Source: Pseudorhodobacter sp. MZDSW-24AT (GTDB lineage Bacteria > Pseudomonadota > Alphaproteobacteria > Rhodobacterales > Rhodobacteraceae). From it: a stretch of DNA of 64,000 nt. The stretch's first letter is position 1. Each line of letters opens with the position of its first letter. The translations under genes and the position numbers were made by a program. Positions 9,106 through 18,475 of this stretch are shown one piece after another. The notes beneath the pieces were generated by a model. That model was not told the DNA's origin, made no database searches, and saw only the letters and a program-made list of their open reading frames with translations. The stretch covers positions 186,001 through 250,000 of the forward strand of contig NZ_PGOI01000009.1 of the NCBI RefSeq assembly GCF_002794355.1, given 5' to 3'.

Positions 9106-9822
9106 TTAAAGGGCGGAGGAGAGGTTTACCCGCGCGGCCAGCTCGGCCGCGCTTTCCTTGCGCTCGGAATAGCGGTCGACCAGAACGGGGGCGCTGTCGC
9201 GCAACAGGAGCGTGAACTTGACCAGCTCTTCCATCACATCCACCACCCGGTCATAGAGCGCCGAAGGGCGCATGCGGCCCGACTCGTCAAACTCCTGAAA
9301 GGCCTTGGGGATGGAGGATTGGTTGGGGATGGTGAACATCCGCATCCAGCGCCCCAGAACCCGCATCTGGTTCACCGCGTTGAAGCTTTGCGAGCCGCCC
9401 GAGACCTGCATCACCGCCAGCGTCTTGCCTTGGGTCGGGCGCACGGCGCCATCGGAAAGCGGAATCCAGTCGATCTGCGTTTTCATCAGGCCCGTCATCG
9501 CGCCATGGCGTTCGGGCGAGGACCAGACCATGCCTTCGGACCATGCCACGAGATCGCGCAATTCGCGCACCTTGGGATGGCTGGCATCCACCCCGTCATC
9601 CACCAGCGGCAGGCCGGAGGGGTGGAAAAACCGCACCTCGGCCCCCAGCCGGGTGAGGATGCGCGCGCCTTCCTCGGCGGAGAGGCGGGAAAAGCTGCGG
9701 GGGCGCAAGGAGCCATACAGGATCAGGATGCGCGGCGCATGAGTGGCGCGTGCGGGCGCCAGCAAGGCCGCCGCGTCAAGAGGCGGCAAGAGCGCTTCGG
9801 GGATATGGGGCGTGTCGGTCAC
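9106..9822 (-). CDS. arsH: ArsH organoarsenical oxidase / NADPH-FMN reductase
   Basis: A flavodoxin-fold FMN protein; family members oxidise trivalent methylated or aromatic arsenicals using NADPH. FMN-phosphate loop [12 protein letters not shown] near residue 35, [20 protein letters not shown] and [17 protein letters not shown] are typical ArsH segments. I selected the GTG at 9822 (AAGGACT ribosome site eight bases upstream), giving 238 residues, the family norm; the track to 10002 would invade the transporter gene. It is the last gene of arsR-acr3-arsH. No arsenate reductase (arsC) is linked. Confidence 0.9.
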   Translation of the reverse strand: MTDTPHIPEALLPPLDAAALLAPARATHAPRILILYGSLRPRSFSRLSAEEGARILTRLGAEVRFFHPSGLPLVDDGVDASHPKVRELRDLVAWSEGMVWSSPERHGAMTGLMKTQIDWIPLSDGAVRPTQGKTLAVMQVSGGSQSFNAVNQMRVLGRWMRMFTIPNQSSIPKAFQEFDESGRMRPSALYDRVVDVMEELVKFTLLLRDSAPVLVDRYSERKESAAELAARVNLSSAL

Positions 9823-9853
9823 GGCGGAGTCCTTGGAAGAGAGAGAGAGCCTG

Positions 9854-10873
9854 TCAGGGGGCGAAACGCCCGCGTGTCTTGTTGGCGAAGGCCACGAGCG
9901 AGAGCATGACCGGCACCTCGACCAGCACCCCCACCACGGTGACCAGCGCCGCGCCGGAGTTGAGGCCGAACAGTCCGATGGCAACGGCCACGGCGAGTTC
10001 AAAAAAGTTGGACGTGCCGATCAGCGCGCAAGGGGCCGCGATGCGGTGCGGCAGGTTCCACAGATAGGCCGCGCCATAGCCCAAGGCGAAGATGCCATAG
10101 GATTGAATGAGGATCGGCACCGCCAGCAGGGCGATGAGGCCGGGCTGCGCCAGAATGGCGGGGCCTTGAAAGCCAAAGAGCAGCGCCACGGTCAGGAGCA
10201 GGCCGAGCATCGAGGCAGGTTTGATGCGGGCGGTGAAGGCTGCGATGGCGGCGTCGCCCCCCCGGCGCAACAAGGCGCTGCGGGTGAGCGCACCCGCCAC
10301 CAGCGGCAAGACGACATACAGCAGGGTGGACAGGATCAGGGTGTCCCACGGCACCGCAATATCGGTGACGCCGAGCAGGAAGGCCACGATGGGGGCGAAG
10401 GCGACCACCATGATCAGGTCATTCACGCTGACCTGCACCAAGGTGTAATTCGGATCGCCCTTGGTGAGTTGGGACCAGACAAAGACCATGGCGGTGCAGG
10501 GGGCGGCCCCCAGCAGGATAAGCCCGGCGATGTATTCCGGGGCCTTGGTGCTGTCGATCAGCCCCGCGAAGACATGCTGAAAGAACAGCACCCCCAAGGC
10601 GGCCATGGTGAAGGGTTTGATGAGCCAGTTGATGACCACCGTGATGATCAGCCCCTTGGGCCGCTGGCCGACGGATTTCAGAGAGGCCAGATCGACCGCC
10701 ACCATCATCGGGTAGACCATGGCCCAGATCAGCACCGCCACAATCAGATTGACCGAGGCATATTCCAGCGCGGCCATGCCCGCGAAGACAGCGGGAAAAA
10801 GAGTGCCCAAGGACAGCCCGGCAAGGATGCACAGGGCCACCCAAAGGGAGAGGTAGCGTTCAAACAGGGTCAT
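9854..10873 (-). CDS. acr3: ACR3-family arsenite efflux transporter
   Basis: Exports arsenite (As(OH)3) across the inner membrane with the proton-motive force. 339 residues, ten hydrophobic segments, with the invariant [20 protein letters not shown] motif holding the essential cysteine, and NWLIKPF and [11 protein letters not shown] in the later helices. The ATG at 10873 overlaps the arsR stop (ATGA), so repressor and pump are translationally coupled. It belongs to the ACR3 rather than the ArsB family. Confidence 0.92.
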   Translation of the reverse strand: MTLFERYLSLWVALCILAGLSLGTLFPAVFAGMAALEYASVNLIVAVLIWAMVYPMMVAVDLASLKSVGQRPKGLIITVVINWLIKPFTMAALGVLFFQHVFAGLIDSTKAPEYIAGLILLGAAPCTAMVFVWSQLTKGDPNYTLVQVSVNDLIMVVAFAPIVAFLLGVTDIAVPWDTLILSTLLYVVLPLVAGALTRSALLRRGGDAAIAAFTARIKPASMLGLLLTVALLFGFQGPAILAQPGLIALLAVPILIQSYGIFALGYGAAYLWNLPHRIAAPCALIGTSNFFELAVAVAIGLFGLNSGAALVTVVGVLVEVPVMLSLVAFANKTRGRFAP

Positions 10874-11238
10874 GCGGAGGCCGGTTCCTTGCAAGGCGAT
10901 TCAGGGTGCGAATCAGCGGGCGATTCGAGCGGTGACTCGGGATGGCAGCACGCACCCTCGGGGGCTTTGAGCGCGGCAAGGAAAGCCCCAAGCGGGGCGA
11001 AGGCGGCGGGGTTGAGCGCATAGCAGATGCGCGGACCCGAGATTTCCCCCCGGATCACCCCGGCGGCCTTGAGGATGCGCAGATGTTCGGAAACGGTGGA
11101 TTGCGCCAAGCCGACGGCCCCGACGATATCGCCGCCGATGCAGCCGGGCGTGGCCAGCAAAAGCCGCAAAATCTTAAGCCGTGCAGGATGGGCGAGGGCG
11201 CGGGCCACGGTGGCGAGGTTGTCATCAGAGGCGGACAT
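10870..11238 (-). CDS. arsR: ArsR-family arsenite-responsive repressor with C-terminal cysteines
   Basis: A 122-residue winged-helix repressor ([13 protein letters not shown] at residues 16-28, recognition helix [16 protein letters not shown] at 48-62). Unlike the plasmid R773 type it has no ELCVCDL box. Its candidate As(III) ligands are the vicinal Cys97-Cys98 and Cys116 near the C-terminus, as in the AfArsR type. The tail between them repeats HPESP twice. Start ATG 11238 was chosen because it gives the family length; the upstream extension covers the operator. The stop overlaps acr3. Confidence 0.9.
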   Translation of the reverse strand: MSASDDNLATVARALAHPARLKILRLLLATPGCIGGDIVGAVGLAQSTVSEHLRILKAAGVIRGEISGPRICYALNPAAFAPLGAFLAALKAPEGACCHPESPLESPADSHPESPCKEPASA

Positions 11239-11252
11239 GGTGCTTTCTTCGT

Positions 11253-11272
11253 GTATCGTCGATAAACGATAC
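11253..11272. promoter_or_regulatory. Candidate ArsR operator (GTATCGT-N6-ACGATAC)
   Basis: A perfect 7-bp inverted repeat 15 bases upstream of the arsR start, placed where repressor binding would block the ars promoter. The match to ArsR by position is inference. Confidence 0.55.
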
Positions 11273-11426
11273 ATCGCGCGGTTGGCGGTGCAGATCAAGG
11301 GGCAAGAGCGTGGGCTCGCAGCGTGGTTGACGCAGCGGCCGCGCGGCAATTCGCGCGTGTAAAGAAATTGACTTTGTGATCAAAAACATCGTTATGTTTG
11401 CGCAGAATGGGCCCCGGGGAGGCCGA

Positions 11427-11444
11427 ATGTTACGAAACTGTCGT
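11427..11444 (+). promoter_or_regulatory. Candidate Pho box upstream of ugpB
   Basis: ATGTTAC, GAAA, CTGTCGT: two 7-base half-sites with a 4-base spacer, the layout of PhoB boxes (CTGTCAT-N4-CTGTCAT). The second half-site matches 6 of 7, the first 4 of 7. ugp operons are classic PhoB targets. A TTGACT hexamer at 11368-11373 could be a promoter element further upstream. Confidence 0.4.
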
Positions 11445-11494
11445 AGTTTTCGGAAATAGGTGCCCAGTCGCTACATCTTAGGAGGATGACAAAA

Positions 11495-12790
11495 ATGAAA
11501 ACCGTGAACCTTATGGTTGCAGGCCTTGTGGCCATGCCGATGGCTGCACAGGCGCAAACCGAGATTTCTTGGTGGCACGCGATGACAGGCGCCAACTCGG
11601 AAGTGGTGGAAAAGATCGCTGCCGATTTCAACGCAAGCCAATCCGACTATGTGGTGAAGCCCGTGTTCAAGGGCACCTATCCGGAAACGCTCAATGCGGG
11701 CATCGCCGCGTTTCGCGCCGGCCAAGCCCCGGACATCATTCAGGTTTTTGACGTTGGCACCGGCGTGATGATGGGCGCGCAAGGCGCCATCAAGCCCGTG
11801 GCCGAAGTGCTGACCGAAGCTGGCTTTGCCTTTGACAAGAGCCAGTATCTGCCGGGCATCGTAGGCTATTATTCGAGCCCCGAAGGCGAGATGCTTTCGT
11901 TCCCCTACAACTCGTCCTCGCCGATCCTGTATTACAACAAGGACATCTTCGAGAAGGCCGGGCTGGACGTCGACAATCCGCCGAAGACCTGGGCCGAAGT
12001 CTGGGCGGCTGCCCGCCAGATCAAATCGAGCGGCGCTGCCACCTGCGGCTATACCTCGACCTGGCTGACCTGGATCCACACGGAAAACTTTGCGGCATGG
12101 AACAACGTGTCTTGGGCGAGCAATGAAAACGGTCTGGCCGGCACGCCGGAGCTGGCCGTGGATGGCCCGCTGTTCGTCAAGCATTTCCAGGAAATCGCCG
12201 ATCTGGCGAAAGAAGGCGTGTTCGTCTATGGCGGCCGCACCTCGGAAGCCAAGCAGAACTTCACCTCGGGTGAGTGCGGCATCCTGACCGAAAGCTCGGG
12301 CGGGTTGGGCGATATCGTCAAGGCCGGGATCAACTATGGCATCGGCCAGCTTCCCTATGACGAAACCGCCGAAGGCGCGCCGCAGAACACCACGCCGGGC
12401 GGGGCTTCGCTGTGGGTGATGGGCGGCAAGTCGGATGAGGTTTACAAGGGCGTTGGCACCTTCTTCAACTACCTGTCGCAGACCGATGTGCAGGAATTCC
12501 TGCATCAGGAGTCGGGCTATCTGCCGGTGACGATGGCGGCCTATGAGGCGACCAAGGCTTCGGGCTTTTATGAAACCAACCCGGCGCGCGAAGTTCCGAT
12601 CACCCAGATGATGGGCAAGGAGCCGACCGAGAACTCGAAAGGCGTGCGTGCGCCGAACCTGCCGCAGATCCGCGACATCCTGAACGAGGAGTTCGAGAAG
12701 ATGCTGGCCGGTCAGCAGACCGCGCAAGAGGCCCTGACCGCCGCCACCACCCGTGGCAATGCGGCGATCAAGGAAGCCACCGGCGGCTGA
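11495..12790 (+). CDS. ugpB: Glycerol-3-phosphate ABC importer, binding protein
   Basis: Periplasmic receptor for sn-glycerol-3-phosphate and glycerophosphodiesters. Signal peptide over the first 20 or so residues (MVAGLVAMPMAAQAQ), then EISWWHAMTG, FKGTYPETLNAGIAAFRA, QAPDIIQVFDVGT and SFPYNSSSPILYYNKD, which closely follow UgpB. Start: an AGGAGG ribosome site at 11480-11485 abuts an ATG at 11486 with no spacing, but lies nine bases from the ATG at 11495, so the latter is the real start (431 residues). First gene of ugpBAEC, followed by a hairpin that should reduce read-through. Confidence 0.92.
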   Translation: MKTVNLMVAGLVAMPMAAQAQTEISWWHAMTGANSEVVEKIAADFNASQSDYVVKPVFKGTYPETLNAGIAAFRAGQAPDIIQVFDVGTGVMMGAQGAIKPVAEVLTEAGFAFDKSQYLPGIVGYYSSPEGEMLSFPYNSSSPILYYNKDIFEKAGLDVDNPPKTWAEVWAAARQIKSSGAATCGYTSTWLTWIHTENFAAWNNVSWASNENGLAGTPELAVDGPLFVKHFQEIADLAKEGVFVYGGRTSEAKQNFTSGECGILTESSGGLGDIVKAGINYGIGQLPYDETAEGAPQNTTPGGASLWVMGGKSDEVYKGVGTFFNYLSQTDVQEFLHQESGYLPVTMAAYEATKASGFYETNPAREVPITQMMGKEPTENSKGVRAPNLPQIRDILNEEFEKMLAGQQTAQEALTAATTRGNAAIKEATGG

Positions 12791-12805
12791 CCCCGCTGAA
12801 GCTTT

Positions 12806-12847
12806 GGCGCGCATCGGCACAGGGCCGGTGCGCGCCTTTTTGTTTTT
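12806..12847 (+). terminator. Intercistronic hairpin with T-tract between ugpB and ugpA
   Basis: GGCGCGCA pairs with TGCGCGCC (12806-12813 and 12829-12836), with a further CGGC/GCCG inner stem, followed by TTTTTGTTTTT. This is a textbook intrinsic terminator. Because ugpA follows 22 bases later with its own ribosome site, it most likely works as a partial terminator that keeps binding protein in excess over permease. Confidence 0.8.
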
Positions 12848-12868
12848 GATGCAATGCAAGGATTGTGG

Positions 12869-13750
12869 ATGCGTCGCACCGTTTTTCCGCACAAGCTGTT
12901 GCCTTGGCTGTTATTGGCCCCGCAACTGGCGATCACGTTGATCTTTTTCTATTGGCCTGCCGCGCAGGCCTTTCGCCAATCGGTTCTGCGGGAAGACCCG
13001 TTCGGATTGTCGAGCACCTTTGTGGGCTTGGCCAATTTCCGCAAGGTGCTGAATGATCCGTCCTATCTGAATGCCTTGCAGGTGACGGTGATCTTCTCGG
13101 TGCTGGTGGCGTTTTTCGCGATGGCGATTGCGCTGTTCCTTGCGGTGCAGGTGGAGAAGATCATCCGGGGCAAGGGGTTTTACCGCACGCTGATGATCTG
13201 GCCCTATGCGGTGGCGCCGGCGATTGCGGGGATGTTGTGGCTGTTCATGTTCAACCCGTCCTTTGGCACGCTGGCCTGGCCGCTGCGGCAGTTGGGGATC
13301 AACTGGAACCCGCTGCTGGACGGCGATCAGGCGATGATGCTGGTGGTGGCTGCGGCGACGTGGAAGCAGATCAGCTATAACTTCCTGTTCTTTGTGGCCG
13401 GTTTGCAGGCGATTCCGAAATCCTTGCTGGAAGCGGCGGCGATTGATGGCGCGACCAAGCGGCGCGCGTTCTGGACCATTGTTTTCCCGCTCCTGACGCC
13501 GACCACGTTCTTCTTGCTGGTGGTGAACACGGTTTATGCGCTGTTCGACACCTTTGGCATCATCCATGCCGTCACCGGCGGTGGGCCGGGCAAGGCGACG
13601 GAGACGCTGGTTTACAAGGTTTACAACGACGGGTTCGTGAACCTGATCATGGGCGACAGTGCCGCGCAATCGGTGATTTTGATGGTCATCGTGATTGCCC
13701 TGACCGCCTTCCAGTTCCGGTTCATTGAAAAGCGGGTGCATTATGGTTGA
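12869..13750 (+). CDS. ugpA: Glycerol-3-phosphate ABC importer permease UgpA
   Basis: 293 residues with six hydrophobic segments and the [20 protein letters not shown] coupling loop. [24 protein letters not shown] at the N-terminus and [18 protein letters not shown]-like C-terminal sequence (here [20 protein letters not shown]) are UgpA hallmarks. The ATG at 12869 has AAGGA six bases upstream and is preferred to 12854. The end overlaps ugpE by eight bases. Confidence 0.9.
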   Translation: MRRTVFPHKLLPWLLLAPQLAITLIFFYWPAAQAFRQSVLREDPFGLSSTFVGLANFRKVLNDPSYLNALQVTVIFSVLVAFFAMAIALFLAVQVEKIIRGKGFYRTLMIWPYAVAPAIAGMLWLFMFNPSFGTLAWPLRQLGINWNPLLDGDQAMMLVVAAATWKQISYNFLFFVAGLQAIPKSLLEAAAIDGATKRRAFWTIVFPLLTPTTFFLLVVNTVYALFDTFGIIHAVTGGGPGKATETLVYKVYNDGFVNLIMGDSAAQSVILMVIVIALTAFQFRFIEKRVHYG

Positions 13751-14612
13751 TGGAACGCAAAGCCCGCTGGTGGCAAAGGGCGCTGCCCGCACCATGGCGC
13801 ATTTCTGGATGATCCTTGGGGTCATCATCGTGGCCTTTCCGGTCTATTACGTCTTTATCGCCTCGACCCATTCGGTGCAGACCATCCTGCGGCCGCCGCT
13901 GCCCTTGCTGCCCGGATCAGAGATGTGGGACAATTACAGCGGTGCCTTCTCGGGCGAGATCAACCGCATCGGCGGGGTGAGCCTGTGGCGCCTTTTGGGC
14001 AATACCACGCTGATCGCGGTGGGGATCGCGGTGGGCAAGATCGTGATCTCGATGGCCTCGGCCTATGCCATCGTGTTCTTCAAGTTCCCCTTCCGCATGG
14101 CCTGCTTCTGGCTGATCTTCATCACCCTGATGCTGCCGGTGGAGGTGCGCATCCAGCCCACCTATAAGGTGATGGTGGATCTGGGGCTGATCGACACCTA
14201 TGCCGGGTTGATCTTGCCGCTGATCGCATCGGCCACCGCAACGCTGCTGTTCCGGCAGTTCTTCATGACCATTCCCGACGAGCTTTTGGAAGCGGCGCGG
14301 GTGGATGGTGCGGGGCCGTGGCGGTTCTTCAAAGACATCCTGTGGCCGCTGTCGCTGACCAATGTGGCGGCGATTTTCGTGATCCAGTTCATCTATGGCT
14401 GGACGCAATATCTGTGGCCGCTGTTGGTGACCAATTCAAACGAGATGAACACCATCGTCATCGCCTTGCGCAAGATGATCTCTTTCGCGGATGCCGATAC
14501 CCCTTGGAACCTTGTCATGGTGACTTCCGTGCTGGCCATTCTGCCGCCGATCCTTGTGGTCGTGCTGATGCAGCGCTGGTTTGTGAAGGGCCTTGTCGAG
14601 ACGGAGAAATAA
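13743..14612 (+). CDS. ugpE: Glycerol-3-phosphate ABC importer permease UgpE
   Basis: 289 residues, partner of Ugp[36 protein letters not shown] and the coupling loop [20 protein letters not shown] follow UgpE closely; the C-terminal [13 protein letters not shown]-type segment ([15 protein letters not shown]) is present. The ATG at 13743 overlaps the end of ugpA; 13725 is an alternative six codons longer. Confidence 0.9.
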   Translation: MVDGTQSPLVAKGAARTMAHFWMILGVIIVAFPVYYVFIASTHSVQTILRPPLPLLPGSEMWDNYSGAFSGEINRIGGVSLWRLLGNTTLIAVGIAVGKIVISMASAYAIVFFKFPFRMACFWLIFITLMLPVEVRIQPTYKVMVDLGLIDTYAGLILPLIASATATLLFRQFFMTIPDELLEAARVDGAGPWRFFKDILWPLSLTNVAAIFVIQFIYGWTQYLWPLLVTNSNEMNTIVIALRKMISFADADTPWNLVMVTSVLAILPPILVVVLMQRWFVKGLVETEK

Positions 14613-14615
14613 GAC

Positions 14616-15674
14616 GTGGCACATATTCAACTGAACGACCTGCGCAAGAGCTATGCCGGGCAAGAGGTGATTCACGGGATCACCATGAACATCGCCAATG
14701 GCGAATTCGTCGTGATCGTCGGGCCTTCGGGCTGTGGCAAATCCACCCTGTTGCGGATGGTGGCAGGGCTGGAAGGCATCACCGGCGGCACCATTTCCAT
14801 CGGTGACCGGGTGGTGAACGATCTGGAGCCGCGCCAGCGTGACATCGCCATGGTGTTCCAGAACTATGCGCTTTATCCGCATATGAGCGTGCGCGAAAAC
14901 ATGGCCTATGGCCTGAAGATCGCCAAGATGCCCGTGGCCGAGATTGACGCGCGGGTGGCCAAGGCCGCCGCCATGCTGGAGCTTGAGCCCTATCTGGACC
15001 GCAAGCCGCGCGCGCTTTCGGGCGGGCAGCGGCAGCGGGTGGCGATGGGCCGGGCGCTGGTGCGCGAGCCTGCGGCTTTTCTGCTCGACGAGCCGCTGTC
15101 GAACCTTGATGCCAAGCTGCGGGTGCAGATGCGGTTGCAGATCAAGGATCTGCACCAGACCACCGGGCAAACCATGCTGTATGTGACGCATGATCAGGTG
15201 GAGGCGATGACGCTGGCCGATCGGTTGATCGTGATGAACAAAGGCGTGGCCGAGCAGATTGCCACCCCGCATGAGGTGTATATGACGCCCGCCAGCGAAT
15301 TCGTGGCAGGCTTCATCGGATCGCCCGCGATGAACATCTTTACCGTGACGGTCGAAGGCGGTGCAGCGCTGTTGCCGGGCGGGCACCGGGTGCCGCTGGC
15401 CGGGTTGCCCGCGGGCGGGTCGGTGCGCCTTGGCGTGCGGCCCGAGGATCTGGAGCCGGTGGCGGACGAGGTGCCGGGGATTCCGGTGGTGCTGCGGTCG
15501 GTGGAATGGCTGGGGGCGGATGCCTTTGGCTATGGCACCATCGAAGGGTCGGATGTGCAGGTGACCCTGCGCTTGCCGGGGGCAACGGCGGCGGCACGCG
15601 GCCAGCGGCTGCGGGTGGCGCCGATGGCGGGCCGGGTGCATCTGTTTGCGCCCGACACCGGCAAGCGGCTGTAA
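14616..15674 (+). CDS. ugpC: Glycerol-3-phosphate ABC importer ATPase UgpC
   Basis: MalK/UgpC-type ATPase, 352 residues, GTG start with GGAG upstream. Walker [11 protein letters not shown]-loop [10 protein letters not shown], signature LSGGQRQR, Walker [11 protein letters not shown] and H-loop THDQVEA are intact, followed by the TOBE regulatory domain ([18 protein letters not shown]). Fourth gene of the ugp operon, three bases after ugpE. Confidence 0.92.
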   Translation: MAHIQLNDLRKSYAGQEVIHGITMNIANGEFVVIVGPSGCGKSTLLRMVAGLEGITGGTISIGDRVVNDLEPRQRDIAMVFQNYALYPHMSVRENMAYGLKIAKMPVAEIDARVAKAAAMLELEPYLDRKPRALSGGQRQRVAMGRALVREPAAFLLDEPLSNLDAKLRVQMRLQIKDLHQTTGQTMLYVTHDQVEAMTLADRLIVMNKGVAEQIATPHEVYMTPASEFVAGFIGSPAMNIFTVTVEGGAALLPGGHRVPLAGLPAGGSVRLGVRPEDLEPVADEVPGIPVVLRSVEWLGADAFGYGTIEGSDVQVTLRLPGATAAARGQRLRVAPMAGRVHLFAPDTGKRL

Positions 15675-15695
15675 GGGCAGGGGGGGCTTTGCGTG

Positions 15696-16460
15696 ATGTT
15701 TGACGTGCTGACCCCCCTTGCGCAGGCAGCGGGCGATCTGGCCCTGCAGCATTTCGGCCGTCTGGCCGAAGGCGATGTGGCGCAGAAGGCCCCGCTGGAT
15801 CTGGTGACAGAAGCAGACCGCGCGGTGGAGGCGCTGATCCTTGCGCGGTTGCAGGCGGCGTTTCCGCAAGATGGCGTGCTGGGAGAAGAAGGCGGCAAGG
15901 TCGCGGCGGCCTCGGGCCGGGTCTGGGTGATTGATCCGATTGACGGCACCTTCAACTTTGTGCGTGGCGGCGCGCAATGGGCGGTGTCGATCGGGCTGTG
16001 GCAGGACGGGCAGCCGGTGCTGGGCGTGGTGTATGCGCCGGTGCTGGGGCTAACGCTGACGGGCGGGGTGGGCCATGCGCCCTTGCTGAACGGGCGGGCC
16101 TTGCCGGGGCTGACCGCCTATCGCGCCGACCGCGCGGCGGTGGGGGTCGCCCTGAGCCCGGCGGTGCCGATCGAGGTGCGGCAGGGGATTTTGACGGCGC
16201 TGATGGCGGCGCAGATCAAGTTCCGGGTGTGCAATGCCACCACGATTTCGCTGCTGGAAGTGGCGACGGGCGAGGTGGACGCGCATTTGGGCTATGGCGA
16301 GCGTGCGTGGGATGTGATGGCGGCTTGGCCGGTGTTGCAGGCGCTGGGGGCAGAGGCAACGCTGGACTGGGCGGCCACGCCGCTGGACGCCACGCTGCGC
16401 TATGTGCTGGGCAAGCCGGGGGCGGTGGCGGCCTGCCGGGGGCTGCTGGATCAGGGCTGA
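15696..16460 (+). CDS. Inositol-monophosphatase-family phosphatase
   Basis: A Mg2+/Li+-sensitive phosphatase fold protein of 254 residues: TEADRAVE, GEEGG, the metal-binding signature WVIDPIDGTFNF and the second signature YGERAWDVMAAWPVL are all present. It follows ugpC by 21 bases and looks like the last gene of the ugp operon, so it may dephosphorylate a product of imported glycerophosphodiesters such as glycerophosphoinositol; this is inference. CysQ/SuhB-like roles remain possible. A GTG one codon earlier (15693) could also serve as start. It converges on the AraC-family gene with a 10-base overlap. Confidence 0.82.
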   Translation: MFDVLTPLAQAAGDLALQHFGRLAEGDVAQKAPLDLVTEADRAVEALILARLQAAFPQDGVLGEEGGKVAAASGRVWVIDPIDGTFNFVRGGAQWAVSIGLWQDGQPVLGVVYAPVLGLTLTGGVGHAPLLNGRALPGLTAYRADRAAVGVALSPAVPIEVRQGILTALMAAQIKFRVCNATTISLLEVATGEVDAHLGYGERAWDVMAAWPVLQALGAEATLDWAATPLDATLRYVLGKPGAVAACRGLLDQG

Positions 16461-17395
16461 GGGCGCCGGGGGTAGATCACCTCGCCATCTTCCTGACCGC
16501 GCGGCCAGCGGCCATCGCGGCGCAGGCGGACCTGATCTTGCCAGCCGCGCGGGCTGATCCCGATGTGGCGTTTGAACAGGCGTGAGAAGTAATAGCTGTC
16601 GGCAAAGCCGACGCGGCGGGCGGTTTCGGTGATGCCGTAACCTGCCTCGAGCAGTTGCATGGCAATCTCCATCCGGCGGAATTCCTGATATTTGGCGGGG
16701 GTGGCGCCCAGGCGGCGGCGGAACTCGCGGCGGAAATACACATCACTGTAGGGGGCATCGGCCACCACACGATCAGCCAGCCCCGGTTCCAGCGGGTTTG
16801 AGGCGATCTGGGTGGCGGCCATGGTGATGGCCATGGACAGGCCTTCGGAATTGTCGAGCGCTTCGGCCTGCGCAGTGTTCCACGACAGGAAGGCATCTTC
16901 GATGAAAGCGTTCAGGATGACCATGAAGGCATGGTGCATCACCAGCGTCGTCGAGCTTGACGGCGCGGTGGCGCGGTAGTGGCGGACAAGGGGGGCCAGC
17001 ATCGGCCAGCGCGACAGGGTGACGACGGGCCGATAGGACATGCGGGCGAAAAGATCGTGCTGGCCGAAAAGGTCGAGCCGGAAGTGCTGGGCAAGGCCGG
17101 TGTAGATCTGATCCGGGTCGGGGTTGTGGCCGACAAAGCGGGTGCCTGCCGGGATCAGCATGGCCATGCCGGGGGTGAGCGTCACGGGCACCTCGCCCAG
17201 ACGGTATTTCCCGGTGCCCGAGAGGCAGATCACCAGATCATGCACGCTGTTGGATTTGTCGATCATCCAGCTGTGCGAATGGCGCATGCGGATGGCCGAA
17301 CGGGTGAGCGTCAGGTCCAGCGCGCGCACGGGAAGGCCGGCCAGCACGCCGCTGGCTGTGTTCGGGGCCAAATCATCATGTTCAGTTTCGTCCAT
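16451..17395 (-). CDS. AraC-family transcriptional regulator of the pectin importer cluster
   Basis: 314 residues: an N-terminal cupin-type sensor (IRMRHSHSWMID, VTLTPGMAMLIPAGTRF) and a C-terminal double helix-turn-helix (GITETARRVGFADSYYFSRLFKRHIGISPRGW near the end, the AraC signature). I chose the ATG at 17395; longer options at 17440 and 17455 would place repeated TGTGG/CCACA half-sites inside the gene. Divergent from the TogMNAB-like operon, which it probably activates in response to a pectin-derived sugar. Confidence 0.85.
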   Translation of the reverse strand: MDETEHDDLAPNTASGVLAGLPVRALDLTLTRSAIRMRHSHSWMIDKSNSVHDLVICLSGTGKYRLGEVPVTLTPGMAMLIPAGTRFVGHNPDPDQIYTGLAQHFRLDLFGQHDLFARMSYRPVVTLSRWPMLAPLVRHYRATAPSSSTTLVMHHAFMVILNAFIEDAFLSWNTAQAEALDNSEGLSMAITMAATQIASNPLEPGLADRVVADAPYSDVYFRREFRRRLGATPAKYQEFRRMEIAMQLLEAGYGITETARRVGFADSYYFSRLFKRHIGISPRGWQDQVRLRRDGRWPRGQEDGEVIYPRRPQP

Positions 17396-17402
17396 CTTTT
17401 TC

Positions 17403-17462
17403 TGTGGATTTGTCAATTTCCACACCCCCGGAACTGGCATATCAGTTGACCACATAGTGTGG
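17403..17462. promoter_or_regulatory. Cluster of TGTGG/CCACA half-sites in the AraC divergent promoter
   Basis: TGTGGA (17403-17408) and TCCACA (17419-17424) form one inverted repeat with a 10-base spacer; CCACA-TAG-TGTGG (17450-17462) forms a second. Four copies of one half-site between the regulator and its divergent operon suggest the AraC-family protein binds here. Confidence 0.45.
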
Positions 17463-17596
17463 AGCCTATCCCGCACAGTCAATCGGATCGGGGGAGGAGC
17501 GATTTGATGACGGCAGTTTTGCCTGCGCAGTTGGCTGCGCTGGACCGTGTTTTCACGCATGGCCCGCTTCGGATCTTGTCAGGAGAGGGGTGAGCG

Positions 17597-18472
17597 ATGG
17601 AAAGCCGCTATCTGGGGCTGGCCTATCTGGCGCCCTATATCATCGGGCTGTTGGTGTTCACGATGATCCCGTTTCTGGGGTCGTTGTATCTGAGCTTTAC
17701 CGATTACAACCTGATCAACGCGCCGGTGTGGTCTGGCCTTGCGAATTTCACCGATCTGACGACGGACCGCACCTTCAAGCGCTCGCTGAACGTGACGCTT
17801 TTGTATGTGTTCCTGACGGTGCCGATCAAGCTGGCCTTTGCGCTGTTGATCGCGGTGATCCTGAATTACCGGCTGCGCGCCATCGGGTTTTTCCGCACGG
17901 CCTATTATGTGCCCTCGATTCTGGGCGGGTCGATCGCGGTGGCGGTGCTGTGGCGCTATATCTTTGCCGATGCCGGGCTGGTGAATCTGGTGCTGACCTC
18001 CATCGGGCTGGAGCCGGTGAACTGGTTTGGCGATCCGGTGAATGCGTTGTTCACCATCACGCTGCTGCGCACATGGCAGTTTGGCTCGGCCATGGTGATC
18101 TTTCTGGCGGCGCTGCAAGCGGTGGACAAATCGCTCTATGAGGCGGCGGCGATTGAAGGCGCGGGCAAGTGGGCGAGTTTCTGGCACATCACCCTGCCGC
18201 TGATCACGCCGGTGATCTTTTTCAATCTAATCATGCAGATGGTGCAGGCGTTTCAAGAGTTTAACGGCCCCTATGTCATCACCGGGGGCGGGCCGCTGAA
18301 GTCTACCTATCTGCTGCCACTGTATATTTATGACGAGGCCTTCAAGAACTTCAACATGGGCTATGCGTCCGCCATCGCTTGGGTGCTGTTCATCATCATC
18401 ATGGTTCTGACGGTGGTGGCGTTCTGGTCCTCGAAGAAATGGGTCTATTACGCCGGCGACAAGAGGAGCTGA
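17597..18472 (+). CDS. Oligosaccharide ABC importer permease (TogM-like)
   Basis: 291 residues, six hydrophobic segments, coupling loop EAAAIEGAGKWASFWHITLP, and YVITGGGPLKSTYLLPLYIYDEAF near the C-terminus, resembling the MalF-type TogM permease for oligogalacturonides. Ribosome site AGGAGAGG precedes the ATG. First gene of a six-gene unit through 24389. Substrate call rests on the linked pectin enzymes and binding protein. Confidence 0.82.
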   Translation: MESRYLGLAYLAPYIIGLLVFTMIPFLGSLYLSFTDYNLINAPVWSGLANFTDLTTDRTFKRSLNVTLLYVFLTVPIKLAFALLIAVILNYRLRAIGFFRTAYYVPSILGGSIAVAVLWRYIFADAGLVNLVLTSIGLEPVNWFGDPVNALFTITLLRTWQFGSAMVIFLAALQAVDKSLYEAAAIEGAGKWASFWHITLPLITPVIFFNLIMQMVQAFQEFNGPYVITGGGPLKSTYLLPLYIYDEAFKNFNMGYASAIAWVLFIIIMVLTVVAFWSSKKWVYYAGDKRS

Positions 18473-18475
18473 GGG

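Noticed and set aside
9743-11023. 426-residue open frame on the plus strand
   Set aside because: Antisense to acr3 and the ends of arsH and arsR; Gly/His/Gln/Asp-rich shadow sequence.
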